Below are positions 16,475 through 24,913 of a stretch of 64,000 nt of DNA, piece after piece. The first letter of the stretch is position 1. Every line of letters begins with the position of its first letter. The notes under the pieces are model-generated. The model made no database searches. It was not told where the DNA came from and was given only the letters and a program-made list of their open reading frames with translations. The DNA is from Hymenobacter pini (GTDB lineage Bacteria; Bacteroidota; Bacteroidia; Cytophagales; Hymenobacteraceae), in NCBI RefSeq assembly GCF_020421205.1, contig NZ_JAIZZH010000007.1, forward strand, positions 62,001-126,000, given 5' to 3'. A program made the translations under genes and the position numbers.

Positions 16475-17287
16475 ATGCAAAACTGGCTCGAATTAGAAAG
16501 CCGATTTCAGTTACTTATCTCCGCTGGCCAACATCTACGCGCCGATTTTCAATGGGGAGCAGCCGGCGAATACGCATCTGTAGCAGGCATAAGCAATGGC
16601 TATGTACAAGCTCAGTTTTCTGCGTTGGCTGATATGGCTGGCAAACTTCTGCTTGAAGCACTTCCGAAGATTGAACACACTCAAGCCGTTTTATCTTATG
16701 CTGACCACGGCAAAAGATGGCTATACGCTTTAAAAGAATGGAGCGGTTCCTTTCAGCATCTGCATACCGTTCAACAGATAAATGATGCTGGGGATGATGC
16801 CGGCTACATACACACCGGACAGATCGACGAAGTAATAGCCGTTTCTGCAGTTTTCTGCTTGCACTTACACAACATCTACCCGATGAAGCAATCCGCCAAA
16901 ACTGAGCCGCATATGACAGTAAACAACTATGTCGTGAACAGTCAGGTTGGCCTGCTCAATACCGGTGATATAAGTCATGTAAAGAGTATAGCCATAAACG
17001 TGGGCCGACTTCAAGAACAAGGTCAGGAAAGAATAGCCCAAGCACTCAATGAAATTTTAGAAGCTGTTGCAACAGCCGACTCATTGAATCATGATGAAAA
17101 AAGTGAGCTACTGGATCAAGTCGAAGAGTTGAGCAAACAGGCCACATTACACCCTGAACAAAGAGCCAAGCCAGGGATGATCAAGGCTATATTAGGCGGC
17201 ATTGGAGCGGCGGCTGGTACTGCTGCATCGTTGTCAGACCTATGGTCGACTTGGGGACCAGTCATTCGAGACTTCTTTCAACTGTAA
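16475..17287 (+). CDS. unrecognised protein, 270 aa, with predicted C-terminal effector-like region
   Basis: No family recognised. Residues 1-135 look helical (WLELESRFQLLISAG; AQFSALADMAGKLLLEALPKIEH). A linker (136-148) follows, then MTVNNYVVNSQVGLLNTGD (147-165), a polar beta-like stretch. Then comes a long helical region (175-228), a Gly/Ala-rich hydrophobic segment (GMIKAILGGIGAAAGTAA, 234-251) and the end LWSTWGPVIRDFF (256-268). The gene is AT-richer than its neighbours, with different codon use, which suggests transfer. It lies between divergent kbl and convergent patatin genes; its stop is only 1 nt from the patatin stop. Proteins with a similar N-x-G-turn segment plus terminal amphipathic or hydrophobic region occur near bacterial conflict genes. 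That link is only an impression. Confidence 0.65.
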   Translation: MQNWLELESRFQLLISAGQHLRADFQWGAAGEYASVAGISNGYVQAQFSALADMAGKLLLEALPKIEHTQAVLSYADHGKRWLYALKEWSGSFQHLHTVQQINDAGDDAGYIHTGQIDEVIAVSAVFCLHLHNIYPMKQSAKTEPHMTVNNYVVNSQVGLLNTGDISHVKSIAINVGRLQEQGQERIAQALNEILEAVATADSLNHDEKSELLDQVEELSKQATLHPEQRAKPGMIKAILGGIGAAAGTAASLSDLWSTWGPVIRDFFQL

Positions 17288-17288
17288 A

Positions 17289-18368
17289 TCACCGCCCGAA
17301 AAACGCCTGCACACCTTTCCGGCCGCTGGCCATCAGGCGCTGCTTGTCGGCGTCGGGCATGCGCTTGATTTTGGGGGAGAACCCCTCGGTATTGATGCTG
17401 ATGGTGCGGGGCCAGTCCTGGGCGCGGGTGGGGTTGAGGGTTTCCTCGGTCAGGTTGTAGAGCGCCCCGATGTAGCTGCCGAAGCCGTTGATATCGTAGG
17501 GGGCCAGCTGCTGGCGGCCGGTGGGCAGCGTGTCGCAGGCAATCTGCTCGGCCCGGTCCAGGCGCAGGCCCAGGGTTTCGGGGTTGTACACGCGGCCTTC
17601 GGCGTCGGGCTTGGTGGAGGCGGAGAGCTGGCCCGGCAGGTAGCGCGGGTGGTCGAACAGCTCCACGGGGTAGTTGGCCAGCAGGCCCCCATCTACCAGC
17701 ACCTGCACGGGCTGGCCTTTCTGGGGCTTACCCTGGATGACGTTGCCCCGCGCATCGAGCAGCACCGCCCGGAAGTAGAGTGGAATGCTCATGCTGATGC
17801 GCACAGCATCGGCCACGCGCATGGTGGGGTTGGTTTCGTAGCTGAATACCTGGATGCGCTGCTGGGTGAGGTTGGTGCCGGTGGTATAGAGGTCCAGGAA
17901 GCGGCCGGGCTGCTGCAGGGCCAGCTGGTGCAGCTCCAGCAAAGTGAGGTCGGGGCGGTTGGTTTTGCGGGCCACCAGCTGCCGCATGTGCTCCGTGAGG
18001 GCGTCGCCGCGGTACCAGCCAAACTGCTTGGTAAGGCGGTGGCTACCGCCAATGAATAGAAACCGCCCGTCGTTGAAGCGCTGGATGGGCGTATTATTCA
18101 CCACGTCAATAATTTCCTGGGGCGAGTAGCCTACAGCCAGCAACGCCGCCTGAATGGCCCCGGCCGAGGTACCGCCTACCCGCTGCAGGCCCGCCAGCAC
18201 GCCTTGTTTTTCTAGTTCCTCCAGCGCCCCGCCGTAGGCCACTCCCCGGATACCGCCGCCTTCCATCACTAGGTTGCGGTACGGGGGCCGGGTGGTAATG
18301 GACTGGGCATTGGCCGCGCCGTGCAGCAATGGTAGTACACTCAATAACAGGAGAAACCAGTAGCGCAT
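17289..18368 (-). CDS. patatin-like phospholipase
   Basis: A lipid acyl hydrolase of 359 residues with a signal peptide (1-22, ending AANAQ). The patatin motifs are complete: oxyanion loop GGGIRG (37-42), nucleophile GTSAG (66-70, Ser68) and the catalytic Asp in DGGLLANYP near 243. It is therefore probably an active, exported phospholipase or lipase working in the periplasm or at the outer membrane. The ATG at 18368 starts the signal peptide; an upstream ATG adds 12 residues and is less likely. Own -7 box at 18402-18409, back-to-back with that of tdh. Not obviously linked to threonine breakdown despite its position between kbl and tdh. Confidence 0.92.
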   Translation of the reverse strand: MRYWFLLLLSVLPLLHGAANAQSITTRPPYRNLVMEGGGIRGVAYGGALEELEKQGVLAGLQRVGGTSAGAIQAALLAVGYSPQEIIDVVNNTPIQRFNDGRFLFIGGSHRLTKQFGWYRGDALTEHMRQLVARKTNRPDLTLLELHQLALQQPGRFLDLYTTGTNLTQQRIQVFSYETNPTMRVADAVRISMSIPLYFRAVLLDARGNVIQGKPQKGQPVQVLVDGGLLANYPVELFDHPRYLPGQLSASTKPDAEGRVYNPETLGLRLDRAEQIACDTLPTGRQQLAPYDINGFGSYIGALYNLTEETLNPTRAQDWPRTISINTEGFSPKIKRMPDADKQRLMASGRKGVQAFFGR

Positions 18369-18401
18369 AGCCTCGCGAGGTAGATGACAGAACGTAGAGC
18401 C

Positions 18402-18409
18402 CAAAGATA
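18402..18409 (-). promoter_or_regulatory. candidate -7 box (TATCTTTG) for the patatin gene
   Basis: Exact TAnnTTTG on the minus strand, 34 nt upstream of the ATG at 18368. Divergent from the tdh box 58 nt away. Confidence 0.5.
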
Positions 18410-18467
18410 CTGCCGCCGTTGCGTTTGTGCTCCATCACATCCAGCTACCGAAAGCCCGTCGGCCCCG

Positions 18468-18475
18468 TATCTTTG
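18468..18475 (+). promoter_or_regulatory. candidate -7 box (TATCTTTG) for tdh
   Basis: Exact TAnnTTTG, 39 nt upstream of the ATG at 18515. It places transcription start near 18480 and so rejects the longer frame beginning at 18419. Confidence 0.5.
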
Positions 18476-18514
18476 CATTCCTTTACCACCCTTTTTTCTT
18501 CACCGCCCTCCCGA

Positions 18515-19507
18515 ATGGCTACATCCAGCACTTCCGCCGCTACCACCCCCGGCGACACTATCCTCGTTATCGGCGCCGGCGGACAGCTGGGCCTGGAGCT
18601 TACCCACGAGCTGCGTCAGATCTACGGGGCATCCAACGTGGTAGCCGCCGATGTGCGCGCCCCCAAAGACGCGGAAACGGCCCAGGCCGGCCCTTTCGAG
18701 CAGCTGGACGTGCTGGATAAAAACCGGCTGGAAGAAGTAATTCGGCAGTACAAGCCCAAGCAAGTGTACCACTTGGCGGCGCTGCTGTCCGCCACGGCCG
18801 AGAAGAACCCCAAGTTTGGCTGGCAGCTGAACATGGATGGGCTGTTTCACGTGCTGGATGCCTCGGTGGACCTGGGCGTGCAGCAGGTGTACTGGCCCAG
18901 CAGCATTGCCGTGTTCGGGCCCGATACCCCCCGCCACAACACGCCCCAGCTCACCGTCATGAACCCCAACACGGTGTACGGTATCAGCAAGCTGGCCGGG
19001 GAGCAGTGGTGCGAGTGGTACTTCCGCAAGCACGGCCTGGATGTGCGCAGCCTGCGCTACCCCGGCCTCATCGGCTACAAGAGCCTGCCCGGCGGCGGCA
19101 CCACCGACTACGCCGTGGACATCTACCACAAAGCCGTGGCTGGCGAGAACTACGAGTGCTTCCTGCAAGAGGACACCTACCTGCCCATGATGTACATGCC
19201 CGACGCGCTGAAGGCCACCCTGGACCTAATGCACGCCCCGGCCGACGACATCAAGGTGCGCAGCAGCTACAACCTGGGCGCCATGAGCTTCTCGCCCCAG
19301 GAAATTACCGCCAGCATCCAGCGCCACTACCCCGATTTCCAGGTAACCTACCAGCCCGACCAGCGCCAGCAGATTGCCGACTCCTGGCCCGCCAGCATCG
19401 ACGACAGCCAAGCCCGTCAGGACTGGAACTGGCAGCCGGAGTTTACCCTCGATAAGATGACCGACGACATGCTGCTGCACCTGAAGGAAGCCGTGGTGCT
19501 GAAGTAA
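18515..19507 (+). CDS. tdh: L-threonine 3-dehydrogenase, extended-SDR (epimerase-like) type
   Basis: Oxidises L-threonine to 2-amino-3-ketobutyrate with NAD+. The 330 residues have the Rossmann motif GAGGQLG (20-26), catalytic SSIAVFGP (Ser), and Y155-x3-K159 in VYGISK. Stretches typical of the Flavobacterium-type enzyme are present: HLAALLSATAEKNP, RYPGLIGYKSLPGGGTTDYAVDIYHKA and QIADSWPASIDDSQA. This is the epimerase-like class, not the zinc-dependent one. The ATG at 18515 is set by the promoter position and by homology. Together with kbl, transcribed in the opposite direction 2.2 kb upstream, it completes conversion of threonine to glycine and acetyl-CoA. Confidence 0.95.
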   Translation: MATSSTSAATTPGDTILVIGAGGQLGLELTHELRQIYGASNVVAADVRAPKDAETAQAGPFEQLDVLDKNRLEEVIRQYKPKQVYHLAALLSATAEKNPKFGWQLNMDGLFHVLDASVDLGVQQVYWPSSIAVFGPDTPRHNTPQLTVMNPNTVYGISKLAGEQWCEWYFRKHGLDVRSLRYPGLIGYKSLPGGGTTDYAVDIYHKAVAGENYECFLQEDTYLPMMYMPDALKATLDLMHAPADDIKVRSSYNLGAMSFSPQEITASIQRHYPDFQVTYQPDQRQQIADSWPASIDDSQARQDWNWQPEFTLDKMTDDMLLHLKEAVVLK

Positions 19508-19532
19508 CTAGTATTTGGTATGCATTAGAAAG

Positions 19533-19561
19533 TGCCCCGCCTCATCTGGTGGGGCATTTTT
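19533..19561 (+). terminator. rho-independent terminator of tdh
   Basis: Stem TGCCCCGCC/GGTGGGGCA with one G-T pair and a 6-nt loop (19533-19556), followed by a T run to 19561. Confidence 0.8.
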
Positions 19562-19630
19562 GTTTCTGGCCGATGGCGAAAACCTGCATAGCGCCGGTGC
19601 GTTTCTCTTAGCGAACCTCACCGTCCCAAC

Positions 19631-20359
19631 ATGATTGTCAACTACGTGCCCACTGGCTGGCAGATTATCTACCAACAGGCCCACGCGCTGCTGGCGGCCC
19701 AACTGCTGCACCAATGGCCTGCCACGCTTCCGCCCGACCAATGGGTGGGCCTGCTGGCCGCCGCCGCCCAGCACGATGATGAGCAGGCCAACTGGACCGG
19801 GCACTACGGCCTCACGCCCGCTGGGGCTCCGGCCAGCTTCACCATGAAGGAATTTTCGCTGGAACAGGCCACCCGGCTGATGCACGCGGCGCGGTTTCAG
19901 GGCCGGTGGCGCAGCCTGCTTACCAGCCTGCACATGAGCACCCTCTACGAGAGCATGCGCGGCCAAAAGGCGGAAGTTGATGCATTCCTGGACGAGCAGC
20001 GGGCCTGCCAGCAACGGTGGCGGCGGGAGCTGAAAATCAAAAAAGCCGACGCCGACCAAGCCTACACGCTCCTGCACTGGTGCGACCGGCTCAGCCTCAT
20101 CCTCTGCCGCCACGAGTTGCCGGAAATGGGCCGGGCCCTGGAAATCTACCACGGACCCGATGGCCGCCGCTACGAGGTACTGCAGCCGAAACCGAATGGT
20201 GCGGTACAGGTGCAGCCCTGGCCGTTTGCGGAGACACAATTCACCGTATCTGTAGAGGCTACTGTGCTGGGGCAGCTGCAGTTCCGGGATGATGCGGAAC
20301 TGGCCCAAGCCCTGCGGGAAGCTCCCATTGAAACGCTGCGCTGGGAGCTGCGCAAGTAA
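19631..20359 (+). CDS. DUF3891 family protein
   Basis: A cytoplasmic protein of 242 residues that I assign to DUF3891 from its start (MIVNYVPTGWQIIYQQAHALLAAQL), the AAAQHDDEQANW segment and the HWCDRLSLILCR helix. His and Asp residues in these segments resemble an HD-like metal site (QAHALL, HDD, HWCD), so a phosphohydrolase-type fold is possible; no activity is known to me. Length agrees with the family. It stands alone between the tdh terminator and the YihY gene, 113 nt upstream of the latter. No -7 box of the common form was found. Confidence 0.78.
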   Translation: MIVNYVPTGWQIIYQQAHALLAAQLLHQWPATLPPDQWVGLLAAAAQHDDEQANWTGHYGLTPAGAPASFTMKEFSLEQATRLMHAARFQGRWRSLLTSLHMSTLYESMRGQKAEVDAFLDEQRACQQRWRRELKIKKADADQAYTLLHWCDRLSLILCRHELPEMGRALEIYHGPDGRRYEVLQPKPNGAVQVQPWPFAETQFTVSVEATVLGQLQFRDDAELAQALREAPIETLRWELRK

Positions 20360-20472
20360 GCAACCCTCCCGCCAAGAGCAGCGCAACGCAAACTCCTGGG
20401 TAGCTCAACCGGAACGCCTGCGGGCATTAGGCCGTAGTACGGGCAACTTCCTTTCCTCCGAACTACCGCCGC

Positions 20473-21441
20473 ATGGCTACGCACTATAAGTTTTCCGACG
20501 TCCTCAACATCCTCAAAACCACGGCCAGCGAGTTTATGGTCAATAACTCGCTGCGGCACGCGGCGGCACTGTCGTACTACACTATTTTCTCGTTGCCGCC
20601 GCTGCTGATTATCGTCATTACCACGGCCAGCACGGTGTTTGGCACCGAGGCCATTACCGGCGAGGTGTACGCACAGATGAAGGGCCTAGTGGGGGCCGAC
20701 GCTGCCAAGTTCATGCAGGACAGCATTAACGAGTTCAACAAGCAGGAGCGCAGCGGCTTTGCGGCCGTTATTGGTGTTGGCACCCTCATTTTCGCGGCTA
20801 CTACGTTCTTCGTTACCCTGCAGGAAAGCATCAACGATATCTGGAACCTGAAGGTGAAGCCCCGCAACGGCCTCTGGCAGTTTGTGCGCGACCGGCTCCT
20901 GTCGTTTGGCCTGATTCTGAGCGTGGCCCTGCTGCTGCTCATTTCCTTCGTAATCAGCGCTACCCTCAGCGTTTTTACGGATTATTTGCAGCGCATTATG
21001 CCGGAAATAACCGTGTTCCTGCTTAAACTCATTGATTTCAGCCTGTCCCTGTTCATCACCTCCTTGCTGTTTGCCCTTATCTACCGTTTCCTCCCCGATG
21101 CCATTATCCGGTGGCGGGATGTGGGCGTGGGCGCGTTTATTACGGCCCTGCTGTTTATTCTGGGTAAGTACTTGATTTCTTTCTACATTGCCCAGGCCAA
21201 CCCCGGCTCCACCTTTGGGGCAGCGGGCTCGGCCATTATCTTGCTGGTGTGGGTGAACTACTCGGCCCTTATCATCTTCTTCGGGGCCGAGTTTACCCAG
21301 GAGTTTGCCGATGCTTTCGGGCAGCGCGTGCAGCCCAAGGCCCACGCCGTGCGCATCGAAACCCGGGAAGTACCCGAAGGGCAAACTACCGAGGAAATAG
21401 CCACCGGCCGCCCCCGCGCCGAGGGCCGCTGGCGTGGCTAA
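20473..21441 (+). CDS. YihY/BrkB-family inner-membrane protein
   Basis: A polytopic membrane protein of 322 residues with about six hydrophobic segments. Family marks are the first-helix pattern AAALSYYTIFSLPPLLIIVI, IWNLKVKPRNGLWQFVRDRLLSFG, and YRFLPDAIIRWRDVGVGAFITALLF. The C-terminal helix contains VWVNYSALIIFFGAEFTQEFA. A hydrophilic tail of about 45 residues, rich in Arg and Glu, ends it. Proteins of this family were once labelled ribonuclease BN, which is incorrect; their role in the envelope is unresolved. Monocistronic by position. Confidence 0.88.
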   Translation: MATHYKFSDVLNILKTTASEFMVNNSLRHAAALSYYTIFSLPPLLIIVITTASTVFGTEAITGEVYAQMKGLVGADAAKFMQDSINEFNKQERSGFAAVIGVGTLIFAATTFFVTLQESINDIWNLKVKPRNGLWQFVRDRLLSFGLILSVALLLLISFVISATLSVFTDYLQRIMPEITVFLLKLIDFSLSLFITSLLFALIYRFLPDAIIRWRDVGVGAFITALLFILGKYLISFYIAQANPGSTFGAAGSAIILLVWVNYSALIIFFGAEFTQEFADAFGQRVQPKAHAVRIETREVPEGQTTEEIATGRPRAEGRWRG

Positions 21442-21458
21442 CCATGTACTACAAAACC

Positions 21459-21497
21459 ACAACGACCCACCCTATATAGTACAAGGTGGGCCGTTGT
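21459..21497. terminator. inverted repeat between convergent genes
   Basis: Arms 21459-21471 and 21485-21497 pair with one mismatch around a 13-nt AT-rich loop. It lies between the end of the YihY gene and the end of the barrel gene, so it may terminate both. Confidence 0.65.
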
Positions 21498-21520
21498 CAG
21501 CTTACTGAAGCTGTTGAGTA

Positions 21521-22105
21521 TTAGAAGGCGAGGCCGAACGTGACCCCAGCCCGCACCCCGAACCCATCGAAGGGACCCGGGTCAAAGGTGTCAGAGCCAG
21601 AAGAAGTTTCTGTCGACACCTTACCCGCGTTGTACGATGGGCCCAGGAATGTATCGAGCGAGAAACGCTCCTTGAAAATCCACTGCCGGCCTACTACAAC
21701 CCCACCCCCGAACGTGTTCAAAGAAGCTTTGTCCGTCTGGGGTTTGGAAATTGGGTTGCCGTTGCTGTCGTACGTAAAACCGTCGTAGGTTGTCTTTAGC
21801 GTCAGGTTCTGGTAGCGCAGGAAAGGTCCCACATAGAAGCCCTCCAAAGCGGTGGTCCGCTCAGACAGGTAAAAGCGATACTCCGGCGTGATGGCAAAGC
21901 CTGAAATTCTGTCGTCGTGAGAACTCCAATTAGTAAACAACGCCCCTAGCTGCAGGCTGCTATTGTCGTTTAGCTTGTGCTCGTAGAAGAACGAACCAGT
22001 CTTGACTATTGGGCTAAAGATGTTCACTTTCACTACGTTGTTCTGGGCCAACGCCGACGTAGCGGATGCAGCCACCAGAGTAGCGGCGAGTAATAGTTTT
22101 TTCAT
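21521..22105 (-). CDS. outer-membrane beta-barrel protein (DUF3575-like), paralogue A
   Basis: A secreted barrel of 194 residues: signal peptide 1-20 (ending TSALAQ), then NNVVKVNIFSPIVKTGSFFYEHKLNDNSSLQLGALFT. Alternating hydrophobic strands follow, and the end is GVRAGVTFGLAF with a terminal Phe suited to barrel assembly. The first block resembles DUF3575. A second gene of the same family lies 109 nt upstream on the same strand. The two share the start block and the GGGVVVGR-WIFK-RFSLD segment, so they arose by tandem duplication. Function is unknown; such small barrels are usually structural or adhesive. Confidence 0.8.
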   Translation of the reverse strand: MKKLLLAATLVAASATSALAQNNVVKVNIFSPIVKTGSFFYEHKLNDNSSLQLGALFTNWSSHDDRISGFAITPEYRFYLSERTTALEGFYVGPFLRYQNLTLKTTYDGFTYDSNGNPISKPQTDKASLNTFGGGVVVGRQWIFKERFSLDTFLGPSYNAGKVSTETSSGSDTFDPGPFDGFGVRAGVTFGLAF

Positions 22106-22214
22106 AAATGAGGAAGAGGGAAATAAATTCCTGTAAAAATGGAACTTTTTCTAAGTAAACAGTAACCGTGCCAATATACTTTACCTGGACCCAGCGTAAA
22201 CGCTTTACTAGACT

Positions 22215-22835
22215 CTAAAACGCAATACCAAACGTGACGGCCCCGCGGATGCCGTAGTTCATATTGTCGTAGAAGCCCAGAAAATCCCCTTCTGAAATAT
22301 TGTTGTCGTCGGAACTCACGCCTGCTACCGTGTAGGAAGGGCCTACCAACGCATCGAGGGAGAAACGTTGCTTGAAAATCCAGTGCCGGCCTACTACTAC
22401 CCCACCACCAAAAGCATTGAGCGTGGCCGGGCTGCTTCGCAGGGTATTGGTGCCCGTGAGCGGGTCGTAGCTGCCGTATTGCCCGGATTTGCGCAGGAAC
22501 TGGTAACGCAGAAACGGCGCGACGTAAAAGCCTTCCATTGCCGGGTGTTTTTCTGACAGGTAAAAGCGGTATTCTGGTATCAGCCCAAACCCCGAGGTGG
22601 AGCGGGTGTCCTTGGTGCCGCTGTAGTTGTACTCATCTTCGTCGTAGTTGGCTGTTACCGAAACGCCCAGTTGAAAGCTGCTGGTTTCGCTGAGCTTGTG
22701 CTCAAACGACAGCGCCGCCGTGTTCACAATCGGCTGGAAGATATCCAGCTTCACTACGTTGTTCTGGGCCTTTACCTGACCATACGCCAGCAGTAGCGCG
22801 GCTACCGACAGGCTGCGGGTTAGTATTACACGCAT
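22215..22835 (-). CDS. outer-membrane beta-barrel protein (DUF3575-like), paralogue B
   Basis: A 206-residue paralogue of the preceding gene. The signal peptide (MRVILTRSLSVAALLLAYGQVKAQ) fixes the start at 22835; a longer frame upstream would hide it. NNVVKLDIFQPIVNTAALSFEHKL, LIPEYRFYLSEKHPAMEGFYVAPFLRYQ and GGGVVVGRHWIFKQRFSLDALVGPSY align with paralogue A. It ends GAVTFGIAF. The central loops differ most between the copies. Probably transcribed before paralogue A on the same message. The 109-nt gap between the two contains no palindrome or -7 box. Confidence 0.8.
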   Translation of the reverse strand: MRVILTRSLSVAALLLAYGQVKAQNNVVKLDIFQPIVNTAALSFEHKLSETSSFQLGVSVTANYDEDEYNYSGTKDTRSTSGFGLIPEYRFYLSEKHPAMEGFYVAPFLRYQFLRKSGQYGSYDPLTGTNTLRSSPATLNAFGGGVVVGRHWIFKQRFSLDALVGPSYTVAGVSSDDNNISEGDFLGFYDNMNYGIRGAVTFGIAF

Positions 22836-23041
22836 GAGGGGGTTAGAAAAAAGAAGATAGATTCGAATGCCGACAACCCGGCTGATAACAGGAGCAGAAC
22901 CCCGCAAGAATGGTTGTACTGCCTGACGAAATTCAACAGAAAATCTGAATACACAATAGCCCGGTCGTGCGTTTGCGGAAGCGGCCGGTAGATATACTTC
23001 CACAAGCCCAGGCTCCTACTCACGACGGATTTTCCCATAAG

Positions 23042-23084
23042 AACGCCCCGCTACCTGGCACAATGTGCCAGGTAGCGGGGCGTT
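23042..23084 (-). terminator. terminator of rlmN, 20-bp perfect stem
   Basis: Arms 23042-23061 and 23065-23084 are exact complements with a 3-nt loop. It is GC-rich (AACGCCCC...GGGGCGTT) and starts 21 nt past the rlmN stop. Confidence 0.85.
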
Positions 23085-23105
23085 GCCTTTGCCGGAAGCA
23101 GATTG

Positions 23106-24176
23106 CTAAACGACCTGATTTTCCTTGGTGGCCAGCTGCCCGCAGGCGGCGTCGATGTCCTTACCGCGGGAGCGGCGCACATTCACCTGCACCCCCCGGT
23201 CGGCGAGGTATTTCATGAAGGGTACCAGGCGGTCTTCCTGGGCATTGAGGAAGGCGGCCGGGGCAATGGGATTGTACTCAATTAGGTTCACCTTGCAGGG
23301 AATCCACTTGGTGATTTCCAGCAGGGCCTTGGCGTCCTCGATGGAGTCGTTAAAGTTGTCGAACACGATGTACTCGTAGGTCACCATGCGGCCCGTTACC
23401 TGGTGGTAGTGCTGCAGCGCCTCCTTCAATACCGGCAGTGAGTTCGACTCGTTGATGGGCATGATGGTGTCGCGCTTCTCATCGGTGGGCGCGTGCAGGC
23501 TCAGGGCTAGGTTGGCTTTGAAACCGTCGTCGGCCAGCTTCTTAATCATCTTGGAGATGCCGGCGGTGCTTACCGTGAGGCGGCGGGCGGCCATGCCCAG
23601 CCCTTCGCGGTTATCAGTAATGCGCTCCACGCTCTTGAACACGTTGGCATAGTTGAGCAGCGGCTCACCCATGCCCATGTACACAATGTTGGTAAGCGGA
23701 GTACCGAAGTGCTCCTGAGCCTGCTGGGCAATGATGGCCACCTGGTCGAAGATTTCGGCCGTGTCGAGGTTGCGCTTGCGCTCCATGTAGCCGGTGGCGC
23801 AGAACTTACACGTGAGCGAGCAGCCTACCTGCGAGGAAATACAGGCCGTCATGCGCTCATCTTTGGGAATAAGCACGCCCTCTACCAAGTGCCCGTCGTG
23901 CAGACGGAAGGCGTACTTGATGGTGCCGTCGGAGCTTTGCTGCTGGGTGTGAATCTGCACGCTGTTGATGACGAAGTGCCGCATGAGCAGCTCGCGCGTG
24001 GCCAAGCTCAGGTTGTTCATCTCCTCAAACGAGCCGGCCGTGTTCTTCCACAGCCATTCCATCACCTGCTTGGCGCGGAACGGCTTTTCGCCTTGCTCCA
24101 CGAAGAAGGCTTTCAACTCATCGAGCGAGAGTTTGCGGATGTCGCGCTTAGAAACTACGGGCAAATCAATCATCAT
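23106..24176 (-). CDS. rlmN: dual-specificity RNA methyltransferase RlmN
   Basis: A radical-SAM enzyme that methylates C2 of A2503 in 23S rRNA and A37 in some tRNAs. The 356 residues show an N-terminal accessory domain, the cluster Cys motif C119-x3-C123-x2-C126 (CSLTCKFC), the SAM-contact GMGEP, STAGI and SLHAP. The Cys in DAACGQL near the C-terminus is the resolving Cys. The start is one of two adjacent ATGs (24176 or 24173). An exact -7 box ends only 5 nt upstream, so the message may be leaderless. An ATG further upstream is before the promoter and is rejected. Confidence 0.95.
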   Translation of the reverse strand: MMIDLPVVSKRDIRKLSLDELKAFFVEQGEKPFRAKQVMEWLWKNTAGSFEEMNNLSLATRELLMRHFVINSVQIHTQQQSSDGTIKYAFRLHDGHLVEGVLIPKDERMTACISSQVGCSLTCKFCATGYMERKRNLDTAEIFDQVAIIAQQAQEHFGTPLTNIVYMGMGEPLLNYANVFKSVERITDNREGLGMAARRLTVSTAGISKMIKKLADDGFKANLALSLHAPTDEKRDTIMPINESNSLPVLKEALQHYHQVTGRMVTYEYIVFDNFNDSIEDAKALLEITKWIPCKVNLIEYNPIAPAAFLNAQEDRLVPFMKYLADRGVQVNVRRSRGKDIDAACGQLATKENQVV

Positions 24177-24180
24177 ACTG

Positions 24181-24188
24181 CAAAGATA
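24181..24188 (-). promoter_or_regulatory. candidate -7 box (TATCTTTG) for rlmN, abutting the start codon
   Basis: Exact TAnnTTTG on the minus strand with its last base 5 nt from the ATG at 24176. If the usual box-to-start distance holds, transcription begins at or within the start codon pair. No -33 TTG found at 17-23 nt. Confidence 0.45.
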
Positions 24189-24316
24189 CAACACCACGCG
24201 CCGAAGCACTACGCTCCGGAGCGGGAACGTGCTTTAACTCGCTGAAAGTGAAAAAAGTGCCAGCGGCAGCACGCAATGCGTGGATGAACAGACGAAGGCC
24301 CGGAAGGTTCCGCCAG

Positions 24317-24766
24317 CTACACTGCGCGGCCAGGTGCCGCACCAAATTGGAGTTGATTGGCGGCTTCGGGCGGCAAGCCTCTGAGCTTGCGGGTGCTGTA
24401 ATCAAAGCAGAGCATGCCGGTTTTGGCCCGGGCAATTTCGCGGCCGGTGGTAGTGTGCACCTGATACACCACATCGAAGCCGTACTTATGCAGGTCGGTG
24501 GCGGCCAGGTGCAGGCGCAGCACGTCGCCGTAAAAACCTTCGCCCTTGTATTCCACAGCCAAATCGGCCATGATGAGGCCCTGCTGCGTGGCGGGGTCGA
24601 ATTCGGCCAACCCTACCTGCTGCAGAAACTGCACCCGGGCCTCGTGCAGCAGGCTCACGAGGGCGTCGTTGCCGAGGTGGTTGCCGTAGTTAAGGTCGGT
24701 GATGCGTACGGGCAACTCCAGAGTTACCGGGAAGGTAGCAGGCAAGCTGATTTTAACGCGGGCCAT
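24317..24766 (-). CDS. acyl-CoA thioesterase, 4HBT hotdog fold
   Basis: A 149-residue hotdog-fold protein hydrolysing acyl-CoA or a related thioester in the cytoplasm. The 4HBT-type core RITDLNYGNHLGNDALVSLLHEARVQFL carries the Asp/Asn and Glu positions used in catalysis. VEYKGEGFYGDVLRLHL and TGMLCFDYSTRKL are the expected central strands. Length is normal. It stands alone between divergent rlmN and mnmD, about 140 nt beyond the rlmN start. No TAnnTTTG box precedes it. Substrate chain length cannot be predicted. Confidence 0.85.
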   Translation of the reverse strand: MARVKISLPATFPVTLELPVRITDLNYGNHLGNDALVSLLHEARVQFLQQVGLAEFDPATQQGLIMADLAVEYKGEGFYGDVLRLHLAATDLHKYGFDVVYQVHTTTGREIARAKTGMLCFDYSTRKLRGLPPEAANQLQFGAAPGRAV

Positions 24767-24913
24767 AGAAGCAGAATAACAGAAAAACGGAAGGTAAGGT
24801 ACAACGGCCGGAGCAGCGGAATTCCCCCGAATCTGCCGTATATTGGGCTACGGTGCCCGGTAGTTTTTTGACGGCGGCGCGCCCGTTTTAGTTTTCCGTA
24901 TTCCTGTTCCCCT

